Part shown: positions 25,233 through 34,172 of the stretch, one piece after another
How positions within the stretch are numbered: position 1 is the first letter of the stretch
Layout: each line of letters begins with the position of its first letter
Assembly (NCBI GenBank): GCA_003283415.1
Contig: QBXH01000005.1
Span: 1-63,375, forward strand
Length of the DNA: 63,375 nucleotides
Source: Prochlorococcus sp. AG-321-E21
Lineage (GTDB): Bacteria > Cyanobacteriota > Cyanobacteriia > PCC-6307 > Cyanobiaceae
Direction: 5' to 3'
Translations under genes and position numbers: made by a program
The notes under the pieces: model-generated
What the model was told of the DNA's origin: nothing
What the model saw: only the letters and a program-made list of their open reading frames with translations
The model's database searches: none

Positions 25233-27157
25233 ATATTTAAAGTCTTCTCTAAAAATTCCTGAGTTTTAAAAAGAACTTGTTTCTTATTATCAATATTTTT
25301 AAAACCATGTCCTTCATTATCAAAAATTATGACTTCTGAATTTTTATTATTTTTAAGAAGTATTTCTTTGATTTGTAATGTTTTTTTGTATGCAATAACT
25401 AAATCTTTTTTGCCATGAAATAATAAAATTGGTTTTTTCAATTGATTAATTTTATTAATTGGTGATCTAAATTTATACTTATTAGGAAATTTCGAATATT
25501 CACCTATCAGAGAATTCAAATAGCCTTTCTCAAATCTATGCGTTTTATTATGCATATCTTCTAAATCGAGAACAGGGTATTTACAAATCGCTACTTTAAA
25601 AATATCACATTCGCATAAAGCATTGATTGCAGTTAATCCACCAGCACTATTACCTACAATAGCGACTTTAGTACTATCAACGAGATTTAATCTAATCAAA
25701 TCATGTACCAATGCTTTGCAGTCGTATGAATCAAGAATCCCCCATTCATCATTTAATCTCTCTCTATAATATCTCCCAAAACCTGAGGAGCCACCATAAT
25801 TCACTTCTGCAACAGTAAATCCTCTCGAAGTCCAATATTGCACTTCCAAGTTTAAAGACCCATCAAAACAAGCAGTAGGACCGCTATGTGCTCTAACAAT
25901 TAATGGTGACTTTAGAAACCTTTCAAATGAGGGCCTATAAATAAATGAATGTGTGGATCGGTTTTTAAAACCTTTAAACCAAAAAGATTCTGGTCTTGCA
26001 TATTCATTTACTGATTCAAATAATATCTTTTTATAGAGCTTGGCAAAACATGAATTATTACAATCTATTTCCAACAATTTTTCATGATTATCTTCATTTG
26101 CACCTATTAAAATTAATTTTTGATTTACAGCATGTAAATCTTTTAATAAATTAAAGGGCAAATCAATTTTGCTAACTAATGATAAATCCTGATATTGTTC
26201 CAATACCCAAAATTTTTTATTTTTAGCTAGACAAAATAAATTATTTAAAGATCCTGAAAATAATGATGAACCAGAAATCCATTGAGGAATTCCATATTCA
26301 AAAAACTCTTTTAAAATTCTTTTTTTTATAAATATATTATTGATATCGCTTACATCAATAAATAATAAATTCCACCATCCTGAACTGTCTTCAGAGCAAA
26401 CAATAATGTCTTCATTAATCCAATATGGTTGAAAAAAAGATACTTTTTTATTTAAGTTAATAATTTTATCTTTAAACTTTTCAATCTTATTTAATTCTCC
26501 GTTCTGATTAATTCTTGCAAAAAATAATTCATTTTTTTCCCAAGGCATAAATGAAGTATTCCACTCCAACCAAGACAATTTTTTTCCATTTTTACTCAAA
26601 GATAAATTTCCAGCAAAATGATCAAACTCTCTCAATATCGTTATTTCTTGTTTACTTTTACGGATATCAAGAGAGTATAAATAATCTTTATTATCCAACT
26701 CGTATAACCCAAGCAAAATATTTTCATTAGCCATTACAAAAGAAAAATCAAAATTACCCTTTGATGATTCCACTATTTGCCTTGGTTCATTCTCACTCAA
26801 AAGATAATTATTATCATTTATGTTTTGTAATTTATTAACCTTGAAAATTTGAAGCCAAAGTGATTGAGAAGATTGATCGATCCATACTAAATATAGTTTT
26901 TCATCAACCTCTATACATTGATAGGATTTACCTCCATAACCGTGAAAATAACTTTTAATATTAAATTCGTCTCCAGTTAATTTTTGATTAATTGAATCTT
27001 CCTTATTAAAGGGTCTTGCAAAAATAGAATGTATATATTTTTCTCCTTTTTTAACAACATCTATCCAAAAAATAATATTTTGGACAAATGATATTTGATT
27101 AAAAACTGACTTTTCCCCAAAAACATTGGATATGGTTATGGTTTTGTGATTTATCAT
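25229..27157 (-). CDS. S9 family prolyl-oligopeptidase-like peptidase
   Basis: This is a large serine peptidase of 642 aa. The N-terminal two thirds are a divergent beta-propeller-like region with repeated W and SLDI strands. The C-terminal alpha/beta-hydrolase carries the nucleophile GNSAGG, an acid in FHGKKDLVI and a histidine in EGHGF, the canonical triad order. The oxyanion-side motif YGGSSGFGRYYRERL precedes it. The family cleaves peptides or acylated amino acids in the cytosol. ATG at 27157, just after an AAGGA, is preferred over an in-frame TTG at 27175. Confidence 0.9.
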   Translation of the reverse strand: MINHKTITISNVFGEKSVFNQISFVQNIIFWIDVVKKGEKYIHSIFARPFNKEDSINQKLTGDEFNIKSYFHGYGGKSYQCIEVDEKLYLVWIDQSSQSLWLQIFKVNKLQNINDNNYLLSENEPRQIVESSKGNFDFSFVMANENILLGLYELDNKDYLYSLDIRKSKQEITILREFDHFAGNLSLSKNGKKLSWLEWNTSFMPWEKNELFFARINQNGELNKIEKFKDKIINLNKKVSFFQPYWINEDIIVCSEDSSGWWNLLFIDVSDINNIFIKKRILKEFFEYGIPQWISGSSLFSGSLNNLFCLAKNKKFWVLEQYQDLSLVSKIDLPFNLLKDLHAVNQKLILIGANEDNHEKLLEIDCNNSCFAKLYKKILFESVNEYARPESFWFKGFKNRSTHSFIYRPSFERFLKSPLIVRAHSGPTACFDGSLNLEVQYWTSRGFTVAEVNYGGSSGFGRYYRERLNDEWGILDSYDCKALVHDLIRLNLVDSTKVAIVGNSAGGLTAINALCECDIFKVAICKYPVLDLEDMHNKTHRFEKGYLNSLIGEYSKFPNKYKFRSPINKINQLKKPILLFHGKKDLVIAYKKTLQIKEILLKNNKNSEVIIFDNEGHGFKNIDNKKQVLFKTQEFLEKTLNI

Positions 27158-27238
27158 TTCCTTTGTTGCATTCAAAGTTTCAAATAAGTGTTAAGATTTT
27201 TATAGTCTAACTTTTTTAACAACACCTTAAAATAAATC

Positions 27239-27850
27239 GTGGCAAATAATTTTTCACAGTTAGCAAAAAAATCACGTAACAATGTTTCTTCCTCAAAAGT
27301 CAAAAAGGAAGCCTTAGAAAACCCTCCATTAGAAATATTTAAATTAGGAAGTGATTTCTTAAGAACAGATGCTAAAAGAATTGGTAAAGTTGATTTAGAT
27401 ATAAGAAATTTAGCAAAAGACATGCTTAAAAGTATGTATTCAGCTAAAGGAATAGGTTTGGCCGCTCCTCAAGTTGGTATTAGCAAAGAATTACTTGTAA
27501 TCGACATAAATTTCGAAGACTCTGCTGCTGAACCACTTATTTTGATAAATCCAGAAATAACTGCTTATGGTAATACTCTTAACTCTTATGAAGAAGGTTG
27601 TTTGAGTATCCCTGGTGTTTATTTAAATGTAATCCGTCCATCAACTATTAAATTAAAATTTAGTGATGAGATGGGAAGACCAAGAAAGATGAATGCTGAG
27701 GGACTTTTAGCAAGATGCATTCAACATGAAGTCGACCATTTAAGAGGAGTACTATTTGTAGACAGAGTTACATCAACAGAAGATTTAAAAACTGAACTAA
27801 AAAAAGAAGGATTTCAAATGAAAGATGTAGTCCCATATAGTCAATCTTAA
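27239..27850 (+). CDS. def: Peptide deformylase
   Basis: This metalloenzyme removes the formyl group from nascent proteins (203 aa). All three signature motifs are intact: GIGLAAPQVG (71-80), EEGCLSIPG with metal ligand C121, and QHEVDHLRG with ligands H163 and H167 and catalytic E164. An N-terminal extension of about 30 residues with many Ser and Lys precedes the catalytic domain. The start is a GTG at 27239; no in-frame ATG lies upstream. It is divergent from the S9 peptidase and 16 bases ahead of the HIT gene. Confidence 0.95.
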   Translation: MANNFSQLAKKSRNNVSSSKVKKEALENPPLEIFKLGSDFLRTDAKRIGKVDLDIRNLAKDMLKSMYSAKGIGLAAPQVGISKELLVIDINFEDSAAEPLILINPEITAYGNTLNSYEEGCLSIPGVYLNVIRPSTIKLKFSDEMGRPRKMNAEGLLARCIQHEVDHLRGVLFVDRVTSTEDLKTELKKEGFQMKDVVPYSQS

Positions 27851-27866
27851 AAGTAAGGCTTATTTA

Positions 27867-28208
27867 ATGACACAGACTACAATATTTAGCAAAATTATAA
27901 ATGGTCAGATTACTTGCGAAAAGCTTCATGAAGACGAGCATTGTATTGCATTCAATGATATTTCTGCTCAAGCTCCAGTTCATTTTTTAGTAATTCCTAA
28001 AAAACCATTAGTTAGTTTATATGAGTGTTTAGAAGAGGATAAAGATTTATTAGGACATCTTCTTTTAACAGGAAAAAATATTGCTACATCCAAGAACTTA
28101 AAAAATTGGAGAACAGTTATTAATACCGGTGAGGAATCTGGACAAACAGTATTTCATTTACATATACATTTTCTAGCTGGTAGAAAAATGAGTTGGCCTC
28201 CAGGGTAA
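27867..28208 (+). CDS. HIT family (HinT-like) nucleotide hydrolase
   Basis: This is a small purine nucleoside phosphoramidase of 113 aa. The histidine triad is seen as HLHIHFLAGR at about residues 96-105, and the N-terminal TIFSKIINGQI opening is typical of HinT. It hydrolyses AMP-linked amines and acyl adenylates. It follows def by 16 bases and is followed immediately by a hairpin with a T-run, so the def-HIT pair probably forms a closed transcription unit. Confidence 0.93.
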   Translation: MTQTTIFSKIINGQITCEKLHEDEHCIAFNDISAQAPVHFLVIPKKPLVSLYECLEEDKDLLGHLLLTGKNIATSKNLKNWRTVINTGEESGQTVFHLHIHFLAGRKMSWPPG

Positions 28209-28231
28209 AACTCTCAAAAGAGTTTATTTTT
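28208..28231 (+). terminator. Rho-independent terminator after HIT gene
   Basis: A 7-bp stem AAACTCT/AGAGTTT with a CAAA loop (28208-28225) is followed by ATTTTT. The stem begins at the last base of the HIT stop codon. It is a short AT-rich but regular intrinsic terminator for the def-HIT unit. Confidence 0.6.
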
Positions 28232-28256
28232 AGCTATAAATAATAGAAAATAGAAT

Positions 28257-28544
28257 ATGAATTCTCCTGAATCTCTAAGTAGTAAACCTAAAAATTTATT
28301 AAATCTAATTACTCAAAATTGGGAAAATTTAGATGAATCTCAGAAAATAGTTTTAAATAAAATTTGGAAAGTATTAACTTATAAATGGCAGCTACAGATT
28401 TTATTTAATTTACCTTTCCTAATATGGTGGCTATTGGATGTATATCTTGTAAAAGTTCATGAATTCGATTTGAAATTATTGTCTTACCTTAACCTTCCAG
28501 ATTGGGCGCTATCGCTAATAGGTTTTGGGCAATCATCTTCATAA
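28257..28544 (+). CDS. Hypothetical membrane-associated protein, 95 aa
   Basis: This protein of 95 aa has a polar N-terminal half and one or two hydrophobic segments (about residues 46-62 and 75-90), the first rich in Trp and Phe (LPFLIWWLLDVYLV). No family is recognised. It precedes the ABC transporter gene by 35 bases on the same strand, so it may be an accessory of that transporter (inference from spacing only). The ATG at 28257 is the first in frame. Confidence 0.6.
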   Translation: MNSPESLSSKPKNLLNLITQNWENLDESQKIVLNKIWKVLTYKWQLQILFNLPFLIWWLLDVYLVKVHEFDLKLLSYLNLPDWALSLIGFGQSSS

Positions 28545-28579
28545 AGATATAATTTAATTTTAAGAGTATAGTAAAAAAT

Positions 28580-30562
28580 ATGAATAATGTTGTACAAAAG
28601 AAATCTAAAATATTCTATCAATTACAAAGATTAAGAAGATTAGCTCAACCATTTTTTCTACCAATTGACCAATGTAATGGATTTCAATTTATATGGCTTT
28701 TAATATCTCTTTTATTTTGTGTAGGAGGTATTGTTCTTGTAGGCCTTACAGGCATAATTAGTTTTTTTGAAAGTATTCAACCTATTTTCCTTGATAAATA
28801 CTTTGGAGGAGTAGTCAATACAGTTAACACAATATGGTCTGGCTGGTGGGGATTATTATTTTCAGGATTATTTCTTGTTGGTTCAGGAAGCTTTTTTAGC
28901 TTAAGGCGTCAACTCAAGAATCGTAGATGGGTACATTGGTTATTCCTCGCAGTCATAGTATTAATGCTCTTAGCAGTAAATGGAATTAATGCAGGAATAG
29001 GATTTATTGCAAGAGACCTAACGAATGCTCTAGTAGAAAAACAACAAGATGGGTTTTATAGAATTTTAGGAATATATGCTTGTTGCTTCGCTATAGCTCT
29101 ACCAATTCGGGTTTCTCAAATATTCTTTACCTATAAATTAGGGATAATTTGGAGAGATTGGCTCTCGAAAAGCTTAGTTAAAGACTACATGACCAATAAA
29201 GCGTACTACCAATTAAATCCTAATGATGAAGAGCAAACTGATGTAGATAATCCTGACCAACGCATAACAGATGATACCAGAGCTTTTACTGGTCAAAGTT
29301 TATCATTTACCTTAGGAATTTTTGACGCTCTACTGACTTTTTCTCTAAATATTCTCATATTATGGAGTATTAGTACTACATTAACTTTTTCGTTATTTGG
29401 ATATGCAGCATTTGCCACTTCTATCTTATTGGTAGCTGGTAAAAATCTTGTAAAAATTGATTTCGATCAACTTAGATATGAAGCAGATTTCAGATATGGA
29501 TTAGTGCATATAAGAGATAATGCTGAATCAATAGCTTTTTATTCGGGCGAAAAACCGGAGAAAAATGAAACAGAGAGAAGATTAGGTGAAGTTGTAAGAA
29601 ACTTTAATTTACTAATAATTTGGAGAGTAATTATTGATGTAATGAGACGTTCCATTAATTATGCTGGCAACTTCTTTCCGTATCTAATAATGGCTATTCC
29701 TTACTTTAGAGGAGATATTGATTATGGTCGTTTTATTCAAGCAAGCTTTGCTTTTGGAATGGTTGAGGGTTCATTATTTTTTATTGTTAACCAAATAGAG
29801 GAACTAGCAAAGTTCGCAGCAGGTATTGGAAGATTAGAAGGATTCCAGTCAAAAGTTGAAAATATCAGTCAAATGAAGCCGATAGAAAATCAAAATATAA
29901 TTTCTGACTATTCTTCTATCCTTATCAACGACGCTGATCTGTTTCCGCCTGGGTCTGATAAAGCTATCATCAAAAACTTAAATTTAAGCATTGAAACAAA
30001 TCAATCATTATTAGTTGTAGGTCCCTCTGGTTGTGGCAAAACATCTTTATTAAGAATGATCAGTGGGTTATGGGAACCTAATCAAGGTTCGATTAAAAAG
30101 CCAAAGACAGGAGATTTACTTTTTATACCTCAAAAGCCATATATGATACTAGGTTCTTTAAGAGAACAATTATGTTATCCAACAGAAGTTGATAAATTTA
30201 GTGATGACCACTTAATTTCTGTTCTTAATGAAGTTAATTTAAACTCTATAGTTGATAGATATCCCAACCTTGACGTTAAACAAGATTGGCCAAGAATACT
30301 TTCATTAGGAGAGCAGCAAAGATTAGCTTTTGCAAGATTACTACTTAATTCTCCGAGATTTGCTGTATTAGATGAAGCAACTAGTGCTCTTGATATTAAG
30401 ACTGAAAAAAGATTATATAATTTATTAAGAGAAAGAGAATTATCATTGATAAGCGTAGGTCATAGGCCTAGCTTGAAGGATTTTCATGAAAACATTTTAG
30501 AATTAAATGGAAAAGGCGACTGGAAATTATTTACTACTGATAAGTATAATTTTAAAAATTAG
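28580..30562 (+). CDS. SbmA/YddA-like ABC transporter (fused permease-ATPase)
   Basis: This half-transporter of 660 aa carries an ABC_membrane_2-type transmembrane domain (about residues 35-420) and a C-terminal ATPase. The EEQTDVDNPDQRITDD segment, just before a membrane helix, is a hallmark of the ABCD/SbmA/YddA group. ATPase motifs are GPSGCGKTSLL, signature LSLGEQQRLAFARLL and Walker B FAVLDEATSALD. It probably functions as a homodimer in the inner or thylakoid membrane. Family substrates include peptides, acyl-CoA or vitamin B12, and this one is unknown. An hli gene follows by 9 bases. Confidence 0.88.
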   Translation: MNNVVQKKSKIFYQLQRLRRLAQPFFLPIDQCNGFQFIWLLISLLFCVGGIVLVGLTGIISFFESIQPIFLDKYFGGVVNTVNTIWSGWWGLLFSGLFLVGSGSFFSLRRQLKNRRWVHWLFLAVIVLMLLAVNGINAGIGFIARDLTNALVEKQQDGFYRILGIYACCFAIALPIRVSQIFFTYKLGIIWRDWLSKSLVKDYMTNKAYYQLNPNDEEQTDVDNPDQRITDDTRAFTGQSLSFTLGIFDALLTFSLNILILWSISTTLTFSLFGYAAFATSILLVAGKNLVKIDFDQLRYEADFRYGLVHIRDNAESIAFYSGEKPEKNETERRLGEVVRNFNLLIIWRVIIDVMRRSINYAGNFFPYLIMAIPYFRGDIDYGRFIQASFAFGMVEGSLFFIVNQIEELAKFAAGIGRLEGFQSKVENISQMKPIENQNIISDYSSILINDADLFPPGSDKAIIKNLNLSIETNQSLLVVGPSGCGKTSLLRMISGLWEPNQGSIKKPKTGDLLFIPQKPYMILGSLREQLCYPTEVDKFSDDHLISVLNEVNLNSIVDRYPNLDVKQDWPRILSLGEQQRLAFARLLLNSPRFAVLDEATSALDIKTEKRLYNLLRERELSLISVGHRPSLKDFHENILELNGKGDWKLFTTDKYNFKN

Positions 30563-30571
30563 TTTAAAACC

Positions 30572-30805
30572 ATGAATTCAAATCAAGAACAAAATAATGA
30601 AGAAATTATGGATGTAGAGAAAATAGATTCTGAAGAAATTAAAATTGATGATAAATCAATTGAAATTGAAGATATTTATAAGTTTGGATGGAGTAATTAT
30701 TCTGAAATAACAAATGGTAGATTCGCAATGCTTGGTTTTTTAGCAATCATTTTAATCGAATTAATAAGTCAAAAACCGTTTCTAAATTGGGCTGGAATAT
30801 TTTAA
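30572..30805 (+). CDS. hli: High-light-inducible protein with acidic N-terminal extension
   Basis: This Hli of 77 aa has a chlorophyll-binding helix EITNGRFAMLGFLAIILIE (about residues 46-64), an exact ExxNGRxAMxGF motif. The first 35 residues are very acidic (Glu, Asp, Asn-rich), unlike the shorter Hli at 2273-2419. It is 9 bases downstream of the ABC transporter and abuts the convergent ycf66 stop. Role: single-helix pigment protein of photosystem protection (family knowledge). The acidic arm may mediate partner choice (inference). Confidence 0.92.
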   Translation: MNSNQEQNNEEIMDVEKIDSEEIKIDDKSIEIEDIYKFGWSNYSEITNGRFAMLGFLAIILIELISQKPFLNWAGIF

Positions 30806-31729
30806 TTAATCATCAAATCTAGAGCTGTTATCCCTAGATTTATTTTTCTTTGTTCCTACAGTATATCTTCCAGTTTTATTTTTAGAAGTTGATCTTTCAC
30901 TAGCTTCTGAACTTCTTGCTTGACGAGGCTTTTTTACTTCCCTTATATTTTGAGAAAATGAGGCATCTTCTACTTTTTCTCTTGAGATCTGAGATCTAAT
31001 AGATGACCTTTTTGGTTTATTCGAAGAAGAATCTTCAATAGAGGAACTACTTGATTGTCTAGAAACTTCTTGATTAGGTAATGGCCGTGAGCCTCTTCTA
31101 ACTTCGCTTCTTGATAATCGTCTTTCCCCAAAACTTACTCTTTTATCCTCATTACTCATCCTATTTTCAGAACGATTTCTTCTTCTTTTTGGTTCATCAG
31201 TCTCAAATTGATTAATATCTCTTTGAGGAGAACGTCTTCTACTTACTGCCGACTCAGGGATAGCTCGTGAAATATTTCTCATTTGGGATCTACCTTCCAT
31301 ATAATTATCTTCTAAATCATCTTCTTGAGGTTTGAATCTTCGAGAAGGTCTATCAGAATCTTCAAATTGATCATAATCATCATTAAATCTATTTCTTGAA
31401 GAATTTCTGGGCATATCTGGAATCTGGTCATCTTCGAAAAAAGATGATCTTCTTGCTTGATCAGTTGCTACACCTCTTAAACGAACGCTCTCATATGCAA
31501 AAAATACTGTAGTTCCTGCTAATAAAAACTGCCCAAATTGCAAAATAGGATCTAATCTCCATCCCTGAAAAAATAATATACCACCGCATAAAAGACCAAT
31601 TGCAGCAAAGAAAACATCGTAATCTCTTGCTAAAGCTGGTTTAAATGACCTCAAAAAATATAGGCCACCTCCACAAACAGCTAGTACGATGCCTACAATA
31701 CTTGCCCAATTTAGACTAGCATTGACCAC
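30806..31729 (-). CDS. ycf66: Ycf66 family membrane protein with Arg/Ser-rich tail
   Basis: This protein of 307 aa has an N-terminal domain of about 95 residues with three membrane helices (segments starting ASIVGIVLAVCGGGLYF, VFFAAIGLLCGGILFF and ILQFGQFLLAGTTVFFAYE), matching the Ycf66 family of cyanobacteria and plastids. The remaining about 210 residues form a disordered tail rich in Arg, Ser, Asp and Glu. Start is GTG at 31729 with a GGAG ribosome-binding site 7 bases upstream. Function unknown. It follows psbX on the same strand, 78 bases apart, suggesting a photosynthetic context. Confidence 0.85.
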   Translation of the reverse strand: MVNASLNWASIVGIVLAVCGGGLYFLRSFKPALARDYDVFFAAIGLLCGGILFFQGWRLDPILQFGQFLLAGTTVFFAYESVRLRGVATDQARRSSFFEDDQIPDMPRNSSRNRFNDDYDQFEDSDRPSRRFKPQEDDLEDNYMEGRSQMRNISRAIPESAVSRRRSPQRDINQFETDEPKRRRNRSENRMSNEDKRVSFGERRLSRSEVRRGSRPLPNQEVSRQSSSSSIEDSSSNKPKRSSIRSQISREKVEDASFSQNIREVKKPRQARSSEASERSTSKNKTGRYTVGTKKNKSRDNSSRFDD

Positions 31730-31807
31730 TTTTTTTCTCCAAAAAACTTATTTTTAAGATGTAATAAAACACCTTTATATATAGTTTACTTAAAACTTTT
31801 ATAAAAA

Positions 31808-31996
31808 CTAGCGTCTGCGTGTAGCTGAAGTACGTTCAAGTGAATCTTTTTGGCTAACAAAAATCAAAAATGTAGCTGCTGGAATAACTATAAGTAACGC
31901 TGCTGCGAAGAAACTAGCAATCATATTAAAACCGGAACTGCCTGCCACTTCTGGGGAAACATCAGCGATTAATAATAGATCTGAAATTTGAATCAC
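31808..31996 (-). CDS. psbX: Photosystem II protein PsbX
   Basis: This is a small photosystem II subunit of 62 aa with one transmembrane helix (about residues 25-47) bordered by FNMIASFFAAALL and the stromal VSQKDSLERT, which match PsbX. It is longer than the roughly 40-aa PsbX of other cyanobacteria because of an N-terminal leader of about 20 residues. The start is a GTG at 31996; no earlier ATG exists in frame. PsbX helps stabilise the QB site and lipid environment (family knowledge). Confidence 0.85.
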   Translation of the reverse strand: MIQISDLLLIADVSPEVAGSSGFNMIASFFAAALLIVIPAATFLIFVSQKDSLERTSATRRR

Positions 31997-32086
31997 TTTT
32001 TTAAAATTTAATTCTGAATTTATAATACGAATTAAATCATAACTTATGGGATATTTATTAAGATGGATTAAATAATTGTCATTTCA

Positions 32087-32392
32087 TTGTTTCAAAGCTA
32101 TTTACCAATTTTAGATCTTACATTAGGAATTCTCCTATCATTTCTAACCTTAGTCTTTTTAATAAGATTAATATTAACTTGGTACCCAAAAGTTAATCTA
32201 AATAAGGGTTTTTGGTTATTGATCGCAATTCCAACAAGTTCCATTTTAAACATAACTAGAAAATTAATCCCCCCAATTGGGGGAGTCGATGTAGGTCCCG
32301 TAATCTGGATAGGAATAATAAGTTTCCTTAGAGAAATACTTGTTGGTCAGCAAGGTTTAATCAAATTAGCAATTCAAAAGAGTATTAGTTAA
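32087..32392 (+). CDS. YggT/Ycf19 family membrane protein
   Basis: This protein of 101 aa has two hydrophobic helices (about 9-30 and 75-92). The typical YggT wording is LIRLILTWYPKVN followed by a PPIGGVDVGPVIW segment. The plastid and cyanobacterial relatives (Ycf19) take part in thylakoid organisation and nucleoid distribution (family knowledge). Start TTG at 32087; no ATG candidate upstream keeps the family N-terminus. It converges on accC with an 18-base gap. Confidence 0.85.
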   Translation: MFQSYLPILDLTLGILLSFLTLVFLIRLILTWYPKVNLNKGFWLLIAIPTSSILNITRKLIPPIGGVDVGPVIWIGIISFLREILVGQQGLIKLAIQKSIS

Positions 32393-32410
32393 GAAAGCAT
32401 CATTTCGCAT

Positions 32411-33760
32411 TTAATAGTTAGGTAATAATTCTTCTTCAACGTATTTTGTATGAATTTTTCCTTCCATAAATTTCTTTTTGTTTAGAAGAGTTAAATGAAA
32501 GTTAATTGTTGTTGGAATTCCTGTTACAGCACATTCATTCAATGCTCTATTCATTCTTTTTATAGCGGTATTACGGTCTTTACCCCAAACTATTAATTTA
32601 CCTATAAGTGAATCATAAAAAGGAGGAATTTCATAACCAGTATAAACATGACTATCAACCCTTACTCCGGGGCCCCCTGGAGGAAGCCATCCAGTTATTT
32701 TTCCAGGCGATGGACGAAAATTATGTAAGGGATCCTCAGCATTAATTCTGCATTCAATGGCATGCCCATTTAACTGAATGTCATCTTGAGTGAATCCTAA
32801 ATTATAACCTCCGGCTATCTTGATTTGTTCAGCAATCAAATCAACTCCAGTAACCATCTCAGTTACTGGATGTTCTACCTGAATCCTAGTATTCATCTCC
32901 ATAAAGTAAAAATTATTATCATCATCAACTAAAAATTCAACAGTGCCCGCTCCTTCGTAACAAATACTTTTTGCAGCAGCAATTGCTGCATTACCCATTT
33001 TCTCCCTTAGTGAATGGTTAATAGCTGGACTGGGAGATTCTTCTAGTAATTTTTGATGTCGCCTTTGTACAGAACAGTCTCTCTCTCCAAGATGAACAAC
33101 ATTACCTGACCTATCGGCAAGGATTTGAATTTCTACATGTCTTGGCTTTTTTATAAATTTTTCCATATATAGACCATCATTACCAAATGCAGCTTCTGCT
33201 TCCCCTTGAGCCGCTTTAAACATTTTTTCTAAATTGGCCTTATTTTCAACTAATCTCATACCTCTACCTCCTCCTCCAGCTGTGGCTTTAATAATGACGG
33301 GATATCCAATCTCTTCTGCCATTTTATAGGCTTCCTCAACACTCGATAATAAGCCTTTACTTCCTGGCACAGTAGGGACTCCGACTCCTTCCATTGTCTC
33401 TTTAGCAGTAGATTTATCTCCCATTGATCTAATGGCGTTAGGAGATGGCCCAATGAAAGTTATGCCATGATCGTTACACATCTCTGCAAATTTATCATTC
33501 TCCGCAAGAAAACCATAACCTGGATGAATAGCATCAACTCCTCTTGATGTGGCAGCAGCTAAAATATTAGGAATATTTAAATAACTTTTGTTACTTAGTG
33601 AGTCCCCAACGCAAACTGCTTCATCTGCTAATTGAACATGTAATGCTTTTTTATCTACAGTGCTATAAACAGCAACAGTTGCAATATCTAGCTCTCTACA
33701 ACTTCTGATAATTCGTAAAGCTATTTCTCCACGATTAGCAATTAAAACTTTTTCAACCAT
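32411..33760 (-). CDS. accC: Biotin carboxylase AccC
   Basis: This subunit of acetyl-CoA carboxylase carboxylates biotin on the BCCP carrier, the first step of fatty-acid synthesis (449 aa, the standard length). Motifs include the N-terminal [14 protein letters not shown], the ATP-grasp glycine loop GGGGRGMR (about 163-170), the active-site segment [15 protein letters not shown] (about 287-301) and C-terminal [11 protein letters not shown]. Start ATG at 33760. A 305-base gap precedes it, which probably contains its promoter. Confidence 0.96.
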   Translation of the reverse strand: MVEKVLIANRGEIALRIIRSCRELDIATVAVYSTVDKKALHVQLADEAVCVGDSLSNKSYLNIPNILAAATSRGVDAIHPGYGFLAENDKFAEMCNDHGITFIGPSPNAIRSMGDKSTAKETMEGVGVPTVPGSKGLLSSVEEAYKMAEEIGYPVIIKATAGGGGRGMRLVENKANLEKMFKAAQGEAEAAFGNDGLYMEKFIKKPRHVEIQILADRSGNVVHLGERDCSVQRRHQKLLEESPSPAINHSLREKMGNAAIAAAKSICYEGAGTVEFLVDDDNNFYFMEMNTRIQVEHPVTEMVTGVDLIAEQIKIAGGYNLGFTQDDIQLNGHAIECRINAEDPLHNFRPSPGKITGWLPPGGPGVRVDSHVYTGYEIPPFYDSLIGKLIVWGKDRNTAIKRMNRALNECAVTGIPTTINFHLTLLNKKKFMEGKIHTKYVEEELLPNY

Positions 33761-34065
33761 TACAAAATTAAATTGAAGAAATGAAAATGAATTTAAATTG
33801 AAAATACTTTAAAGGTATTCAATAAATTTTTTGGTTTTCAAGAATGCATTGATTAACAATACAACCTCAAACGTTATATGTGGATAATTATTTATTTATG
33901 CAATAGAAAAAATTAGTAATTATTCAGTATTTAAAACTCAGCTAATTAAAAATAAATCTTTTAATAATTTAAACGAAGCGTATTAATAAATATTATCGCA
34001 AATTAATACGATTAATGTATCATGAAATAATGGTTTAGGAACACGCTTGTGCTCTAAAACCCCTT
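33761..34065. other. 305-base intergenic region between accC and tRNA-Leu
   Basis: No gene is visible in this AT-rich gap. It contains an imperfect hairpin AATACTTTAAAGGTATT followed by a T-rich stretch near 33800-33835, and a perfect nine-base DnaA-box sequence TGTGGATAA at 33879-33887. A single box of this kind is not evidence of an origin. Promoters for accC (minus) and for the tRNA (plus) are expected here but I cannot place them with confidence. Confidence 0.5.
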
Positions 34066-34147
34066 GCGGACGTGGCGGAATTGGTAGACGCGCACGTCTA
34101 AGGAGCGTGTGGCTTAGGCCTTGCGAGTTCAAGTCTCGCCGTCCGCA
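34066..34147 (+). tRNA. tRNA-Leu, anticodon AAG
   Basis: This 82-base class II tRNA is read directly. Acceptor stem GCGGACG/CGTCCGC pairs perfectly, and the D-arm GCGGAATTGGTAGACGC is of leucine type. The anticodon stem CACGT/GCGTG encloses loop CTAAGGA with AAG at 34100-34102. A long variable arm GGCTTAGGCC follows, then T-arm GCGAG-TTCAAGT-CTCGC and discriminator A. CCA is not encoded. The A34 anticodon is uncommon in bacteria and would need deamination to inosine to read CUC as well as CUU. Confidence 0.95.
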
Positions 34148-34172
34148 TTATATTTATTTTGGATTGACTGCA

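Noticed and set aside
33879..33887. Perfect DnaA box TGTGGATAA
   Set aside because: It is single, with no cluster, no AT-rich unwinding element distinct from background and no dnaA or dnaN nearby. It is likely chance.
34047..34172. Open frame running through the tRNA-Leu gene into the LpxB-like gene
   Set aside because: The frame passes through a complete tRNA and has no family similarity before the ATG at 34173, so it is a chance extension.
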